Positions 1 to 9,372 of a stretch of 64,000 nucleotides of DNA are shown in pieces. The stretch spans positions 186,001-250,000 of the forward strand of contig NZ_ATZF01000002.1 of assembly GCF_000428065.1 (NCBI RefSeq), in the 5' to 3' direction. Made by a program: the position numbers and the translations under genes. This stretch comes from Shimazuella kribbensis DSM 45090 (GTDB lineage: Bacteria > Bacillota > Bacilli > Thermoactinomycetales > Thermoactinomycetaceae). Under the pieces are notes generated by a model, which did not search any database, was not told where the DNA came from, and worked only from the letters and a program-made list of their open reading frames with translations. The number at the start of each line of letters is the position of its first letter. The stretch's first letter is position 1.

Positions 1-1
1 G

Positions 2-469
2 TATAACGAATTAACAGGAATGGAAAATCTAGAATTTTTCGCCTCCCTATATGGTCTACAGGGTACAAAGCAAACAGATCGAATAATGGAAGTGATGGAA
101 CTTGTGAACCTCACTTCCGATCTTAAAACACTAGTAAAGAAATATTCGGGAGGAATGAGACGTCGACTTTCGCTTGCCATTGCTCTATTACATGCTCCTT
201 CTATCCTTATATTGGACGAACCAACAGTTGGTATTGATCCAATATTAAGACAATCTATTTGGAAAGAACTCCGTAAATTAAGCCAATCTGGCACTACTAT
301 TCTCGTAACAACTCATGTAATGGATGAAGCAGAACGTTGTGATCGACTCGGTATGATATACAAAGGGCAATTAATCGCTGTTGATACACCCCAACAACTA
401 AAGCAACAAATTGGAGTCACATCACTGGAAGAAGCATTTTTGTTCTATGGAGGAGGGGATAAAAAATGA
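2..469 (+). CDS. ABC transporter ATP-binding protein (5' end outside window)
   Basis: Nucleotide-binding subunit of an ABC-2 type exporter; it would hydrolyse ATP in the cytoplasm to drive the permease encoded next. The frame is open to the left edge (YNELTGMENLEFF precedes the first ATG at 20), so the Walker A part lies outside the window. Visible are the signature YSGGMRRRL, Walker B ILILDEP, the D-loop region and the H-loop (TTHVMDEAERCDR). The stop overlaps the permease start in an ATGA, indicating translational coupling. The substrate cannot be told; the downstream multicopper oxidase makes a metal- or redox-linked role possible but this is inference. Confidence 0.9.
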   Translation, partial: YNELTGMENLEFFASLYGLQGTKQTDRIMEVMELVNLTSDLKTLVKKYSGGMRRRLSLAIALLHAPSILILDEPTVGIDPILRQSIWKELRKLSQSGTTILVTTHVMDEAERCDRLGMIYKGQLIAVDTPQQLKQQIGVTSLEEAFLFYGGGDKK

Positions 470-1491
470 GAATCCGATCATTAGTTCTTAGAATAGTACG
501 TGAATTCATACGAGACAAAAGATCTCTTGCATTAATTATCGTTGCGCCTATCATGATATTAACCCTTATGTCCTTCATATTAACTGGTGAGGAATACCAA
601 CCAAAATTAAATGTAATAGGTCTATCTCCTTCTCTTACCAAAAAACTAGAATCAAGTGGTGCAAAATTATATAAAAAAACAACAGTCCAAGCCGATCGAG
701 CACTTAAAAATAGAGAGATCGACGCTATCTTAACTGCAAATATGCAAACGATAAATATCAAGTTGGAAGGCAGCGATCCTGCTAAAAACAAATTTGTTCT
801 TCGTTTCGTACAAACTAGCCTGCAAAGTAAAATGCCATCAGAGATAAGGATCATCCTTTCTGTTACTTATTTGCACGGGTCTAAAGATATGAGCTCCTTT
901 GATGCAGATGGCCCTATTTTAATTGGTTTCTTTTCCTTTTTCTTTGTTTTTATTATTTCTGGAGTATCATTTTTACGTGAACGAACTAGCGGAACACTCG
1001 AACGGTTATTGGCTACTCCTTTGAGACGCTGGGAGTTAGTAATCGGATATGTATTTGGATTTGGAATCTTCATGACGATCCAGGCATGTTTGATTACATG
1101 GTATTCTACCCAAGTTCTGGATATGATGATGGTCGGTTCGTTTAGCTATCTATTACTTGTTACTCTATTGTTAGCTATATCTGCTTTAACCCTTGGAACT
1201 CTTTTGTCTTCTTTTGCTAACAACGAGCTCCAGATGGTGCAATTTATTCCTTTGGTAATTGTGCCTCAAGTTATTTTTTCTGGTCTCTTTCCATTAGATG
1301 GCATGAATCCAGGAATTCGTTATCTTAGTCTGTTCATGCCACTTCGATATGGTGCAGATGCATTAACTGACATTATGATCCGAGGAAAAGGATGGTCTGA
1401 TATTTCCACTGATGTCTTTGCGCTTATCACATTTGCATTGATTTTCATTCTCTTAAATATTCTTGTCTTGCGTAAATATAGAAAAATATAA
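466..1491 (+). CDS. ABC-2 type transporter permease
   Basis: Membrane subunit pairing with the preceding ATPase. It is 341 residues with the ABC2_membrane layout: one N-terminal helix (about residues 21-41), a roughly 110-residue outer loop, then five helices from about residue 148 to the C terminus. The region after the second helix (SFLRERTSGTLERLLATP) is the typical coupling segment of drug or polyketide exporter permeases such as those of the YhhJ/DrrB type. The start overlaps the ATPase stop by four bases. It is co-oriented with the next two genes, so all four may form one operon. The exported molecule is unknown. Confidence 0.9.
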   Translation: MRIRSLVLRIVREFIRDKRSLALIIVAPIMILTLMSFILTGEEYQPKLNVIGLSPSLTKKLESSGAKLYKKTTVQADRALKNREIDAILTANMQTINIKLEGSDPAKNKFVLRFVQTSLQSKMPSEIRIILSVTYLHGSKDMSSFDADGPILIGFFSFFFVFIISGVSFLRERTSGTLERLLATPLRRWELVIGYVFGFGIFMTIQACLITWYSTQVLDMMMVGSFSYLLLVTLLLAISALTLGTLLSSFANNELQMVQFIPLVIVPQVIFSGLFPLDGMNPGIRYLSLFMPLRYGADALTDIMIRGKGWSDISTDVFALITFALIFILLNILVLRKYRKI

Positions 1492-1528
1492 AATCATTCC
1501 ACCAGGTCATTTAGAAAGGAAGATGTAT

Positions 1529-2047
1529 ATGAAGCGAATTACAGTAGTGGAAAGAAAGTGGTGGCTTTCTTTTCATCTTCTTTTTGTTGTAGGTCTTCTT
1601 GGTCACATCATGGCATTTCTTGTACTAAGCATAGCAACTCTAATCAATCCAAATTTTACTACATTGAATGCTAGTTATATAGGTATGCATTTCATGGAGA
1701 AGTCACTAGTTCCTATCTCTGCATTAGGTACTGTTATTACAGGCATATATCTGTCTGTAAGGACAAAATGGGGATTATTTGATTTTTATTGGATTATTGT
1801 AAAAGAAATCCTAACGGTGATATCGATTGCAATTGGAATACTTGGAATCAAATTTTGGACTCTAAAAGCGATTACGATCCTTGCTGATAAAGGCACACAA
1901 GCTAATGCAGACCCCGTTTTTGTAGTAAATAATGAATATCTTTTCATTGGTATTCTAATCAATTTCATTTCTCTAACAGCAATGGTTATCATTTCTGTAT
2001 TTAAGCCTTGGGGCCAACAAAAAAAGCCTCTTCAGCCTACTAGATAG
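1529..2047 (+). CDS. Small four-helix membrane protein
   Basis: A 172-residue integral membrane protein of no family I can name with certainty. Four hydrophobic helices are visible: one in the first 40 residues after the start, one around SALGTVITGIYLSV, one around the KEILTVISIAIGILG segment and one near the C terminus before a basic tail. I chose ATG 1529 because GAAAGGA lies eight bases upstream; ATG 1523 is too close to that site, and the longer frame from 1463 overlaps the permease end without a ribosome site. It lies between the permease and the multicopper oxidase on the same strand. A DUF2269-like role is only a guess. Confidence 0.7.
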   Translation: MKRITVVERKWWLSFHLLFVVGLLGHIMAFLVLSIATLINPNFTTLNASYIGMHFMEKSLVPISALGTVITGIYLSVRTKWGLFDFYWIIVKEILTVISIAIGILGIKFWTLKAITILADKGTQANADPVFVVNNEYLFIGILINFISLTAMVIISVFKPWGQQKKPLQPTR

Positions 2048-2080
2048 ATTTTTTCAAAAAAATAGAAAGAGGTTATATAC

Positions 2081-4180
2081 ATGTATGATCTTATTTATCG
2101 TATTGATCAAAGTCTTATGTTGCTATTGATCCTCTTATGGGCTTTTGTAACAAATCGTTTTAGCAGACTTCCCTATCGCAAGTCGAAACTAAATTTAAAA
2201 CGAAGTATTCATCGCTTACTTGTCGTAGTGTATGTCACGCTCATCATCACAGTTGGGAAAATGATCACGGTTGTGTTGCTGAGTACCTATGGCTGGTTGT
2301 TTATTGAAGAAAGAATGATGCTTGTTTTACCTCTGCTCATCCCATCGACGCTCTCTGTTCTATTGTTAACACTTCCAAATATAATAAAAATTTCTAAAGA
2401 TAGTGCAGATAACTCCCAAATACCACTTGATGAAAGTGACCAAGTTGCATTAACCACAGCAAATTTGGTTGTACCTGTACAAGCCACTCTTCTTAGTTCT
2501 TTGATCGGTTACTATTTCTCGCTTTTTCAGTATTCTTTTTCTCTGACCTTCCTTCATTCCTTCTATATATGGTTTATTTTCGCAATCGCAATCTCACTAT
2601 TATGGACATTACAAAATCGACGAAACAAATTATTCATACAATCTGGCTATAGTACAAATACAAAAAAAAGACTCTCCCGAATCGTCACATCCATTTTAGT
2701 CGTGTTACTAGTAGCAGGAAGTTGGTTTGTTTACTATACACAGGCATCTGCCCTTCCCAAGCAATACAACATGGGCATCAATCAATCCGAAGAGTCGCAA
2801 ACAAACTCCCAGCACCATCATGTGATGAATGAGAATAAATCTGCTAAAACCCAGAGCCTTACTGATTTCAAAGGCCCCCAAAAAGGAAAACCTGATCATC
2901 AATTTCACCTTGTTGCTCAAAAAAAGAAACTCAAACTTCGTTCTGGTAAAACCATAGATGCATGGACTTTCAACGGAAAAGCTCCAGGTCCAGAGCTACA
3001 AGTTAAACAAGGTGATTTAGTAGAAGTTATTTTGAAAAACAAAGATATTCCAGAAGGAGTAACCATTCACTGGCATGGATATAATGTTCCCAATGCTGAA
3101 GATGGTGTCGCTGGTGTAACACAAAACTCCATTAAACCTGGTAAAACTTATATTTATCGATTTCAGGCAAAGCAAACGGGAACCTATTGGTATCACTCGC
3201 ATCAGCAGTCTGCAAGCGCTGTTTCAAAAGGATTATTTGGTTCTTTGGTAGTTCTACCTAAAGATCATGAAAAACAGATTACAAAAGATATTACTGTCGT
3301 TTATCATGCTTGGCAAACATCTCAAAGTACCGATCTCATTCCATCCTTTGGTTTATCTGATAACTTAGAAAAACAAATAATTCAACCAGGTATTCCTGTC
3401 CGGCTCCGACTAATCAATACAGGTGACGAACCACAAATTTTCCAATTAACAGGTTCCTCATTCAAGGTCATGTCTATTGATGGAAATAACATACAATCTC
3501 CTACGAATATCAAAAATAAACAATTGTTAATAGGAGCTGGTGGACGATATGATATTCTGTTTACGATGCCTGAAAATCCAGTTAGACTTTCTAGTCATGA
3601 CGGACTAGGAAAATTAACACCTGGTATACTTTTTATTACTAATCTCCAAAATCAAAAATCACCAGTTATTGATCCAAAAGCGCCTATTTTTGATCCATCG
3701 AACTATGGTACTTCTACAACTACTCCATTTATAAGTACAAGTAAATTTGATCGTAATTACTTACTTGTTTTGGATAATAGGCTTGGCTTTTATGATGGAA
3801 AAATCCATGCATTATTTACAATCAATGGTCGTGTTTTTCCTGATACACCAATGTTAATGGTCAAACAAGGAGAACTAGTAAAAACAACCTTTGTAAATCG
3901 CGGAGCGGTGGATCATCCTATGCATCTACATGGCCATACCATGCTCGTACTATCTCGCAATAGGAAATCCATAACGGGAAGCCCTTGGTGGACCGATACA
4001 CTAAATGTAGCACCTGGTGAAACGTATGAAATTGCGTTTAAAGCGGATAATCCAGGAATTTGGATGGATCATTGTCACAACCTTACCCATGCAACAGTTG
4101 GGATGACCATGCATTTGGGCTATGAAGGAATTACTACTCCTTTCCAAGCAGGTTCTTCTACCCCAAATCAACCTGAATAA
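2081..4180 (+). CDS. Multicopper oxidase with N-terminal membrane domain
   Basis: Predicted copper-dependent oxidase of 699 residues. The first about 225 residues hold five or six hydrophobic helices. A His/Met-rich linker (SQHHHVMNENK) follows, then an extracellular cupredoxin-type oxidase. All four copper motifs are present: HWHG, WYHSH, HPMHLHGH and HCHNLTHATVGM, which supply the type 2/3 trinuclear site plus the type 1 Cys-His-Met ligands. Proteins of this kind oxidise Cu(I) or organic substrates outside the cell. The fusion to a polytopic membrane domain is larger than the usual CotA-type enzyme. The ribosome site is GAAAGAGG. It ends an apparent operon with an ABC exporter. Substrate unknown. 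Confidence 0.9.
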   Translation: MYDLIYRIDQSLMLLLILLWAFVTNRFSRLPYRKSKLNLKRSIHRLLVVVYVTLIITVGKMITVVLLSTYGWLFIEERMMLVLPLLIPSTLSVLLLTLPNIIKISKDSADNSQIPLDESDQVALTTANLVVPVQATLLSSLIGYYFSLFQYSFSLTFLHSFYIWFIFAIAISLLWTLQNRRNKLFIQSGYSTNTKKRLSRIVTSILVVLLVAGSWFVYYTQASALPKQYNMGINQSEESQTNSQHHHVMNENKSAKTQSLTDFKGPQKGKPDHQFHLVAQKKKLKLRSGKTIDAWTFNGKAPGPELQVKQGDLVEVILKNKDIPEGVTIHWHGYNVPNAEDGVAGVTQNSIKPGKTYIYRFQAKQTGTYWYHSHQQSASAVSKGLFGSLVVLPKDHEKQITKDITVVYHAWQTSQSTDLIPSFGLSDNLEKQIIQPGIPVRLRLINTGDEPQIFQLTGSSFKVMSIDGNNIQSPTNIKNKQLLIGAGGRYDILFTMPENPVRLSSHDGLGKLTPGILFITNLQNQKSPVIDPKAPIFDPSNYGTSTTTPFISTSKFDRNYLLVLDNRLGFYDGKIHALFTINGRVFPDTPMLMVKQGELVKTTFVNRGAVDHPMHLHGHTMLVLSRNRKSITGSPWWTDTLNVAPGETYEIAFKADNPGIWMDHCHNLTHATVGMTMHLGYEGITTPFQAGSSTPNQPE

Positions 4181-4188
4181 CACAAAAA

Positions 4189-4225
4189 TCACACAATCCT
4201 TAAAATCAGGATCGTGTGGTTTTCT
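4189..4225 (+). terminator. Rho-independent terminator after multicopper oxidase
   Basis: Stem CACACAATCCT / AGGATCGTGTG with one mismatch, followed by GGTTTTCTG. It sits directly after the oxidase stop and closes the operon. Confidence 0.75.
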
Positions 4226-4786
4226 GTAAAATCACCTCTTTCGCTTAAACATAACATTTTATCCAGTAATTCATAGATCGCATGTTGATTTCCATCACTC
4301 GGAAGGAGTCCATCACAATTCTTTTTGTAATCCTGCAATAATATACTTATATACCGTTTTACTTTAAGAGGTATAAATACAAGTTTCTTTTATATGTAAA
4401 AATCAAAATGAGAAGAAAAGTGCTGAAAAAAGATTTTTTAGGAGGATCGATCGGACAACCCCCTTTTGGAACGTAGCGCACTCCTTAATGTACATAAACC
4501 ACAGGTGTAATTCTCGTGACTATGGTTAATAATATTCAAAATATTCCGTTATATACAACCAGCTACAGAGGACAAAGCTAATGAGATGGAAGCAATGAGT
4601 TGGGATTAGAGGGGAATTAGAAAAATTTTCAGATACAGTCCCTCAATCTGCATTTGGTGGTTGTACCACATAAATATATAACTTGTAACTCTTGATCCTT
4701 TTCCATTACTTCTGAACACAGAGAATAGTACTTTAAATACAACTAGCCAGGCACTATCCGCAGAACTAGATTTTATTCTAGGGTTA
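4226..4786. other. Intergenic stretch without a recognisable gene
   Basis: About 560 bases between convergent genes. Frames are short and broken on both strands. Only a small hairpin (CTAGATTTTATTCTAG, about 4766-4781) stands out and may be a weak terminator for the leftward transpeptidase gene. I recognise no RNA or mobile element. Confidence 0.5.
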
Positions 4787-5524
4787 CTATCGTTTGAAAC
4801 CTTCTAATTCACGATTGATCTTTTCGTATAACTCCAGCAACCAAGGTGAACCTTCTTTATAAGTAAATGGAGGCTTTTTAACTCTCATATCATTAGGACT
4901 CAAAATTACTTTTATATTCTTAATATGAACATCATGTGCTAGCACAAATAACTCTTCAATTGCTTCATCTCCAATAGCTAAACATCCAATCGAAAGTGCC
5001 TTTCCATGAATAAAGATATCTCCTCCTAGTTTATTTCGTCCATCCAATTCAGCTTTTTTGCGATCGTAAATATTCGGATAACTTACTTTCATAGAAAGAT
5101 AATAAGTACTATTAGGGTTAAGCCACGTTATTTGATAAATCCCTTCAGGAACTTGTTTGTCACCTTCTCGGAGTTTAGGTCCAGTGTCTCCACTAGCAGC
5201 TAAGATTGGATAAGCGTGAATAAAGTGCCATTTATTTTCTTGGAGAGCCCATACTTCTAATATTTTTTCTTCTTTAAATCCTAGAAGTGCAATTTTAATT
5301 TTGTTAGATGGATACTCAACTCCTGCTTGTTTAAAATAATCTTCTAACTTCTCCCTATTTTCTGTACCTATCTCTGTGATTACATCTGAAACGGTTTGAG
5401 TACCAACTATTTTTAAATAATATGGCATCCATAATGATCTCCCGTATATGTATAAACTCAAAATACTCAAAAAAATAAATATAGTTCCTAACATAATGAA
5501 TATTAGCATTTTCTTTGATACCAT
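4787..5524 (-). CDS. YafK-like L,D-transpeptidase family protein
   Basis: A 245-residue protein with one N-terminal membrane helix and an exported catalytic domain of the YkuD/YafK class, which cross-links or trims peptidoglycan peptides through a catalytic cysteine. The signature reads IHGKALSIGCLA, matching the His-Gly...Ser-x-Gly-Cys-Leu-Ala pattern of the YafK branch. The ATG at 5524 is preferred over 5551 because GGAG lies nine bases before it. It is probably monocistronic; the next leftward gene starts upstream at 6357 and is separated by a terminator. Enzymatic activity is inferred from the family only. Confidence 0.82.
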   Translation of the reverse strand: MVSKKMLIFIMLGTIFIFLSILSLYIYGRSLWMPYYLKIVGTQTVSDVITEIGTENREKLEDYFKQAGVEYPSNKIKIALLGFKEEKILEVWALQENKWHFIHAYPILAASGDTGPKLREGDKQVPEGIYQITWLNPNSTYYLSMKVSYPNIYDRKKAELDGRNKLGGDIFIHGKALSIGCLAIGDEAIEELFVLAHDVHIKNIKVILSPNDMRVKKPPFTYKEGSPWLLELYEKINRELEGFKR

Positions 5525-5693
5525 TGGTTGCTTCTCCTTTTCTAAAAACATAATTTACATATAAATACTTAGTAATAATCATAATATAGTCATTATTTAA
5601 TAAAGAAATAAAAACATTTATGAAGGAACATATGGTAAACCGCATAAAGACTAGCTATATCTTTAACGGGGGTAAAAATGTTGGTTGCTGATG

Positions 5694-5730
5694 GAAAACG
5701 AACCGATACAAAATAGATATCGATTCATTT
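5694..5730 (+). repeat. Short dispersed repeat, copy 1
   Basis: About 36 bases beginning GAAAACGAACCGAT and ending ATTCATTT; a near-identical copy lies at 9337-9372. The segment overlaps the terminator hairpin, so the repeat may be a shared terminator module. Confidence 0.5.
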
Positions 5731-5748
5731 CTGTGATATCTATTTTTG
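5710..5748 (-). terminator. Terminator after DUF4309 lipoprotein gene
   Basis: Perfect ten-base arms AATAGATATC / GATATCTATT with A and T tracts on both sides, so it could act in both directions. It lies just beyond the stop of the lipoprotein gene. Confidence 0.7.
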
Positions 5749-5754
5749 AATATA

Positions 5755-6357
5755 CTATGAACTAATAACTAGAATTTCAATACGGCTACCGAAAATGAAT
5801 GCAATACTATTATCACCAGCCTTGTAAATAAGCTCATTTCCATCTTCATATTGCCCTACTTGATCAGGTTTACCTAATGCTTTTTGTACCTCTTGTTCGG
5901 TGATATCTTGAAGTTTTTCATCTGAACTGTAGAGTTCGACTACCTTGTCATTTTTTAATACGAAATATGCTTTTCGGTTCTCATAATACATTTGATTGAC
6001 ATCTTCTTCATCTTCAGTTCCCCATTGTTTGTTGATTTCATCACGGGAGGAACCAAGACTAAATCCGTCACTATTAATAGTTTTACCTTCAATAGCTAGT
6101 TGTTTTACTTGCTGAATAAGTTGTTGCTTATTTAATTCAGAATATGATTCTTCTGTACCTGATGGAGGAGAAGTAGGTTGAGATGATTTAGATGAATTCT
6201 GGTTTGAATTTTCACTCTGAATTACTTGTGGAGCTGTATTATTCCTATTTTTATCCTGCGTTTCTAAGGTGTTTGTTTTTACTGGTACATTTATCGTACA
6301 TCCTGTCAAACCCACTATCGTTATCACTAGAATCATAACAATCATATTTATCTTCAT
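5755..6357 (-). CDS. DUF4309 (YjgB-like) lipoprotein
   Basis: A 200-residue lipoprotein. The signal peptide ends in the lipobox LTGC at about residue 20. A Ser/Gln/Asn/Pro-rich linker follows, then a C-terminal domain of about 110 residues resembling B. subtilis YjgB (DUF4309): a GKTINSDGFSLGSSRDEI segment, a WGTEDEED turn and a terminal beta-rich IAFIFGSRIEILVI strand. Function of the family is unknown; it would sit on the outer face of the membrane. GGAG lies eight bases before the ATG. It is a single gene flanked by a terminator and by degenerate sequence. Confidence 0.8.
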   Translation of the reverse strand: MKINMIVMILVITIVGLTGCTINVPVKTNTLETQDKNRNNTAPQVIQSENSNQNSSKSSQPTSPPSGTEESYSELNKQQLIQQVKQLAIEGKTINSDGFSLGSSRDEINKQWGTEDEEDVNQMYYENRKAYFVLKNDKVVELYSSDEKLQDITEQEVQKALGKPDQVGQYEDGNELIYKAGDNSIAFIFGSRIEILVISS

Positions 6358-6690
6358 CGGTCAATCTCCTTAGCTATTGTTTTGTTTTTTTAGTATAAAG
6401 AACAAAACAATAGCTAAAAAGGGTAAAAAGAAAAAAATTATTTCCTCTTTTTCTACTTGTGACACTATAACAGGCCCAGTAACAGATGAAGTAGAGAGCC
6501 GAACGCCAAGTTGATCTCAATAAATTTATCCATAAGATCTTAAAACAATATAAAAGGAATACCAAGAAGATTTAAAATGAGACTATCTCTTTGATTCACA
6601 AAGATCGAATCAAGTTACAACTCGAGTGGAGTCCAATTAGGGGTAGAACCAGCAAATGGCTACTGAGGGGCAGCGAAACCATATAATGGA
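6358..6690 (-). other. Degenerate coding-like remnant between genes
   Basis: On the minus strand a short open stretch ends FFFLPFLAIVLFFILKK and then a stop near 6375, looking like a C-terminal membrane anchor. Upstream, other frames carry hydrophobic fragments (LNLLGIPFILF) broken by stops. This suggests a small membrane-protein gene lost to frameshifts. No family is recognisable. Confidence 0.25.
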
Positions 6691-6725
6691 AAAAGAGCCG
6701 ATTTTTATTTTTAATCGGCTCTTTT
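6691..6725 (-). terminator. Terminator after MutS-like gene
   Basis: Perfect thirteen-base arms AAAAGAGCCGATT / AATCGGCTCTTTT around a nine-base loop, directly beyond the stop of the MutS-like gene. Confidence 0.88.
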
Positions 6726-6727
6726 CT

Positions 6728-8350
6728 TCATACGTTAGTAAATTCCTTAGCTTTAATTAAAGCTTCACGATATACGATTTCTGGGAATTTTGTAATCCTC
6801 AATAATTCAATAGCATTTCTTGTTTTGGAAGGACCTACTTTGATTAAATAATCAAATATAATCTCGTCATTTATTATCTGTTCTCTAAAATGATAATTGT
6901 CATATTTTGTTGATAACTTATCGGTAAGTTCTAGATCATGGGTTGCTGCCATAATTTTTGTCTCATTATAATCACTTAAATAATTTAATACAGATTCAGC
7001 TGCAGCAATCCTTTCAATGGTATTGGTGCCTTTAAAAATTTCATCTAAAAATAAGTACGTGAATATATCTTTATTGTTCTCTCTTATATCAAATATCCTC
7101 TTTAATGCGTATATTTCACTTAAAAAATAACTTTGTCCTTTCTCAATATCATCAGACATTGCCATAGAGGAATAAACTAATCCTCTTCGTAAAGTGATCT
7201 TCTTACTGGTACTAGTATTTAAAGCCTGTGATAGTACGATATTAATTGCTATCGTTTTGATAAATGTAGACTTTCCTGAAGCATTGGACCCAGTAAGAAG
7301 AATATTTTTATGAAAGTCAAAATCATTTCCAACTGGTTTATTCAATAAAGGATGGTATGCATCTTGTATGATTAGTGTTGTATTATTTTCGTATTTTGGT
7401 AAGCAGTAATATGGTAGTGTTTTTCTCCATAATGCTATTGAATAGCAACAGTCAATATCCCCTACTTTCCTCCATGCTGTCTCGTATATATCTCTATTGT
7501 TATTTAAAACATTTAATATGTAACGAAAAATAAAATAATCAATTAAGAATATAGATTTAAGAAACGTGAATAGTTGAAGTACTAGATTACTCCCGTTACC
7601 ATCGTCCTGTAATAAGAATTGGCTAATAAAAGTCGCCTTTTTTAATTTATTTGTTTGCTTTATACATTCATTATCACTATTTAACTTTGCTACTTTTCTG
7701 GATGTTGATATAACATGTAAACAATAAAATAGACTGTTGAACTTTACTTCATTTTTAGAACGATTACGGTAAAAAAGGGCAGTGTTCACAAATGTGCTTA
7801 CTAAGAATATCGATAAACCAATCGGGAGTGAAAAAAACATGGTTATCATTCCAACAATAGGAAGAACGCCGAGTATAAAATATATTTTATCGACTTTATA
7901 ATCGAGTTTACCAGAAAAATATTGGGATGAATTTGCATAGGTTAGTTTCCCTAAACTAGATAAAATTAGCGATAATTTGTTCCTATATTCCCTGTTTTGA
8001 TTCATTTTTTCTATTATTTTTTCATTAAATAAATGCTCCTCATGAGCTTTTTTCAATCTGTAAAACAAGAATTCTTCCCCGACAGAAGTAAATGTATAAT
8101 TCACTTTTTCGAATATTTTATCCATGTTTAAGTCATTCCAAGTAATATCATCTACACGATAATCATCCTTAGAGCTCTTTTTTGCATTTTCATAAAAATA
8201 TTTAAACGTTTCATGATAATTTATTGGATGATCTAATTTAGTATTTCTATCCCATAAAGATAAAACTAAGTTTCTTTTTCTATGAGCATTGTACATATTA
8301 ACTAGAATAGTGACTCCTGAAACAGCGATAATTAAGTAAAGGTAGACCAT
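6728..8350 (-). CDS. Membrane-anchored MutS-family ATPase
   Basis: A 540-residue protein whose last 220 residues are a MutS-type P-loop ATPase: Walker A GSNASGKST, Walker B YLFLDEIFKGTNTIER and a late ATHD motif. The N terminus has a membrane helix, and two more hydrophobic helices lie mid-protein (around residues 160-200), so it is probably membrane bound. The mismatch-recognition and connector domains of MutS are absent, so a role in ordinary mismatch repair is unlikely; homologues are annotated only as MutS-related. The ATG at 8350 is preferred because TTGGAG lies nine bases upstream; an upstream TTG at 8389 has no site. Function unknown. Confidence 0.8.
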   Translation of the reverse strand: MVYLYLIIAVSGVTILVNMYNAHRKRNLVLSLWDRNTKLDHPINYHETFKYFYENAKKSSKDDYRVDDITWNDLNMDKIFEKVNYTFTSVGEEFLFYRLKKAHEEHLFNEKIIEKMNQNREYRNKLSLILSSLGKLTYANSSQYFSGKLDYKVDKIYFILGVLPIVGMITMFFSLPIGLSIFLVSTFVNTALFYRNRSKNEVKFNSLFYCLHVISTSRKVAKLNSDNECIKQTNKLKKATFISQFLLQDDGNGSNLVLQLFTFLKSIFLIDYFIFRYILNVLNNNRDIYETAWRKVGDIDCCYSIALWRKTLPYYCLPKYENNTTLIIQDAYHPLLNKPVGNDFDFHKNILLTGSNASGKSTFIKTIAINIVLSQALNTSTSKKITLRRGLVYSSMAMSDDIEKGQSYFLSEIYALKRIFDIRENNKDIFTYLFLDEIFKGTNTIERIAAAESVLNYLSDYNETKIMAATHDLELTDKLSTKYDNYHFREQIINDEIIFDYLIKVGPSKTRNAIELLRITKFPEIVYREALIKAKEFTNV

Positions 8351-8926
8351 GTTATACTTCTCCAATGTTTTATTGTTTTCTTGATTCAATAAAGCTTACA
8401 AATACCCAACCAAGGATACTGTTTATCGTTTCTTAAACCAATCAACTTTCAATTTTGAAACATCTTTTCAATCAGCTTCTACTCCAATCCAGAGAATCTC
8501 CGGAGACGATTATTTGCAGTGATCTCGAAGAGCTTTCCGATCAGTTCATCAACTGTGTTCCGAACCCCTCCGACTCGATCAGGAAAGGGACATGCAGCAG
8601 AAGATACTCTCATGATGTATGGATATGATGTTGCAGATGGGAGCAAAGTCCCACGGATTGATGGGGAATCGCTCATCCAGCTTGACAGATCTTTGGATTT
8701 TTCCACTCGAACTGACTTGTTTTGCGTTTACTTTCATCTTAATGAATAAAAGCCTTTAAAACAATCTTATTCTTACTTTAAACATAATAAGTTCCTATTT
8801 TCATTTTGGAGTTGGAACTTCGGGTATTTTTAGATACTTCTTGTTTGAAAAATCTGATCTGTTTACTCGAAAACATAAATAAGTACCGACTTTCGTACTT
8901 CTAGGAACTTTTGAAAGGTTGACATC
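8351..8926. other. Gene-poor stretch, probable mobile-element debris
   Basis: About 575 bases with overlapping open frames on both strands (roughly 8479-8749) but no ribosome site and no recognisable protein. GC is locally higher than the flanks. The position directly before a Tn3 transposase fragment suggests decayed mobile DNA. A short inverted pair AAGTAC/GTACTT lies near 8880-8905. Confidence 0.35.
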
Positions 8927-9250
8927 ATGATGAAACAACAATGGCAACAACAGGAACTGATTGAGCAGTTCACGATAATTGGGAGCGAACAAAAACTGAT
9001 TGATTCCAAATCCAATCATATGAAAATAGGGTTCATTGCTCTTCTTAAGTATTTTCAGCAATGTCAAATCCGTGTGAATCAAAAGAAGGATCGTATCGTT
9101 CCATTCCCCTTTTCCTTTAAAGAGACACTAACTATGCACACAGAAAACATGAGAAAAAGAATGCTACCTATTTATTTGAATCAAGCCGGAAAAAGAAATA
9201 CATGGATCGTGGGATATGCAAGATACTCAAAAAGTATTCTGATCAAGTAG
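8927..9250 (+). pseudogene. Tn3-family transposase, N-terminal fragment
   Basis: The first about 45 residues (KQQWQQQELIEQF ... KLIDSK ... IGFIALLKYFQ) match the start of Tn3-family DDE transposases (DUF4158 domain), normally about 970-1000 residues. Here the frame drifts into unrelated sequence and stops after 107 residues, so only a remnant is left. No Tn3 resolvase or full inverted repeats were found close by. It marks an old transposon visit in this gene-poor interval. Confidence 0.6.
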
Positions 9251-9336
9251 GCAATCGCTTGAAGTGCATTCGAAATTAGCAATAACAGAGGCACCAAAAG
9301 AATTTAATCGAGTGATTTCTTCCTTCCCTGTATAAC

Positions 9337-9372
9337 GAAACGAACCGATTAAAAATAGAAATCGGTCCATTT
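9337..9372 (+). repeat. Short dispersed repeat, copy 2
   Basis: About 36 bases (GAAACGAACCGATT ... TCCATTT) similar to 5694-5730, again with a hairpin core ACCGATT/AATCGGT. Confidence 0.5.

Noticed and set aside
8479-8749. Overlapping 75-76 codon frames on both strands
   Set aside because: No ribosome site, no recognisable protein, surrounded by decayed sequence.
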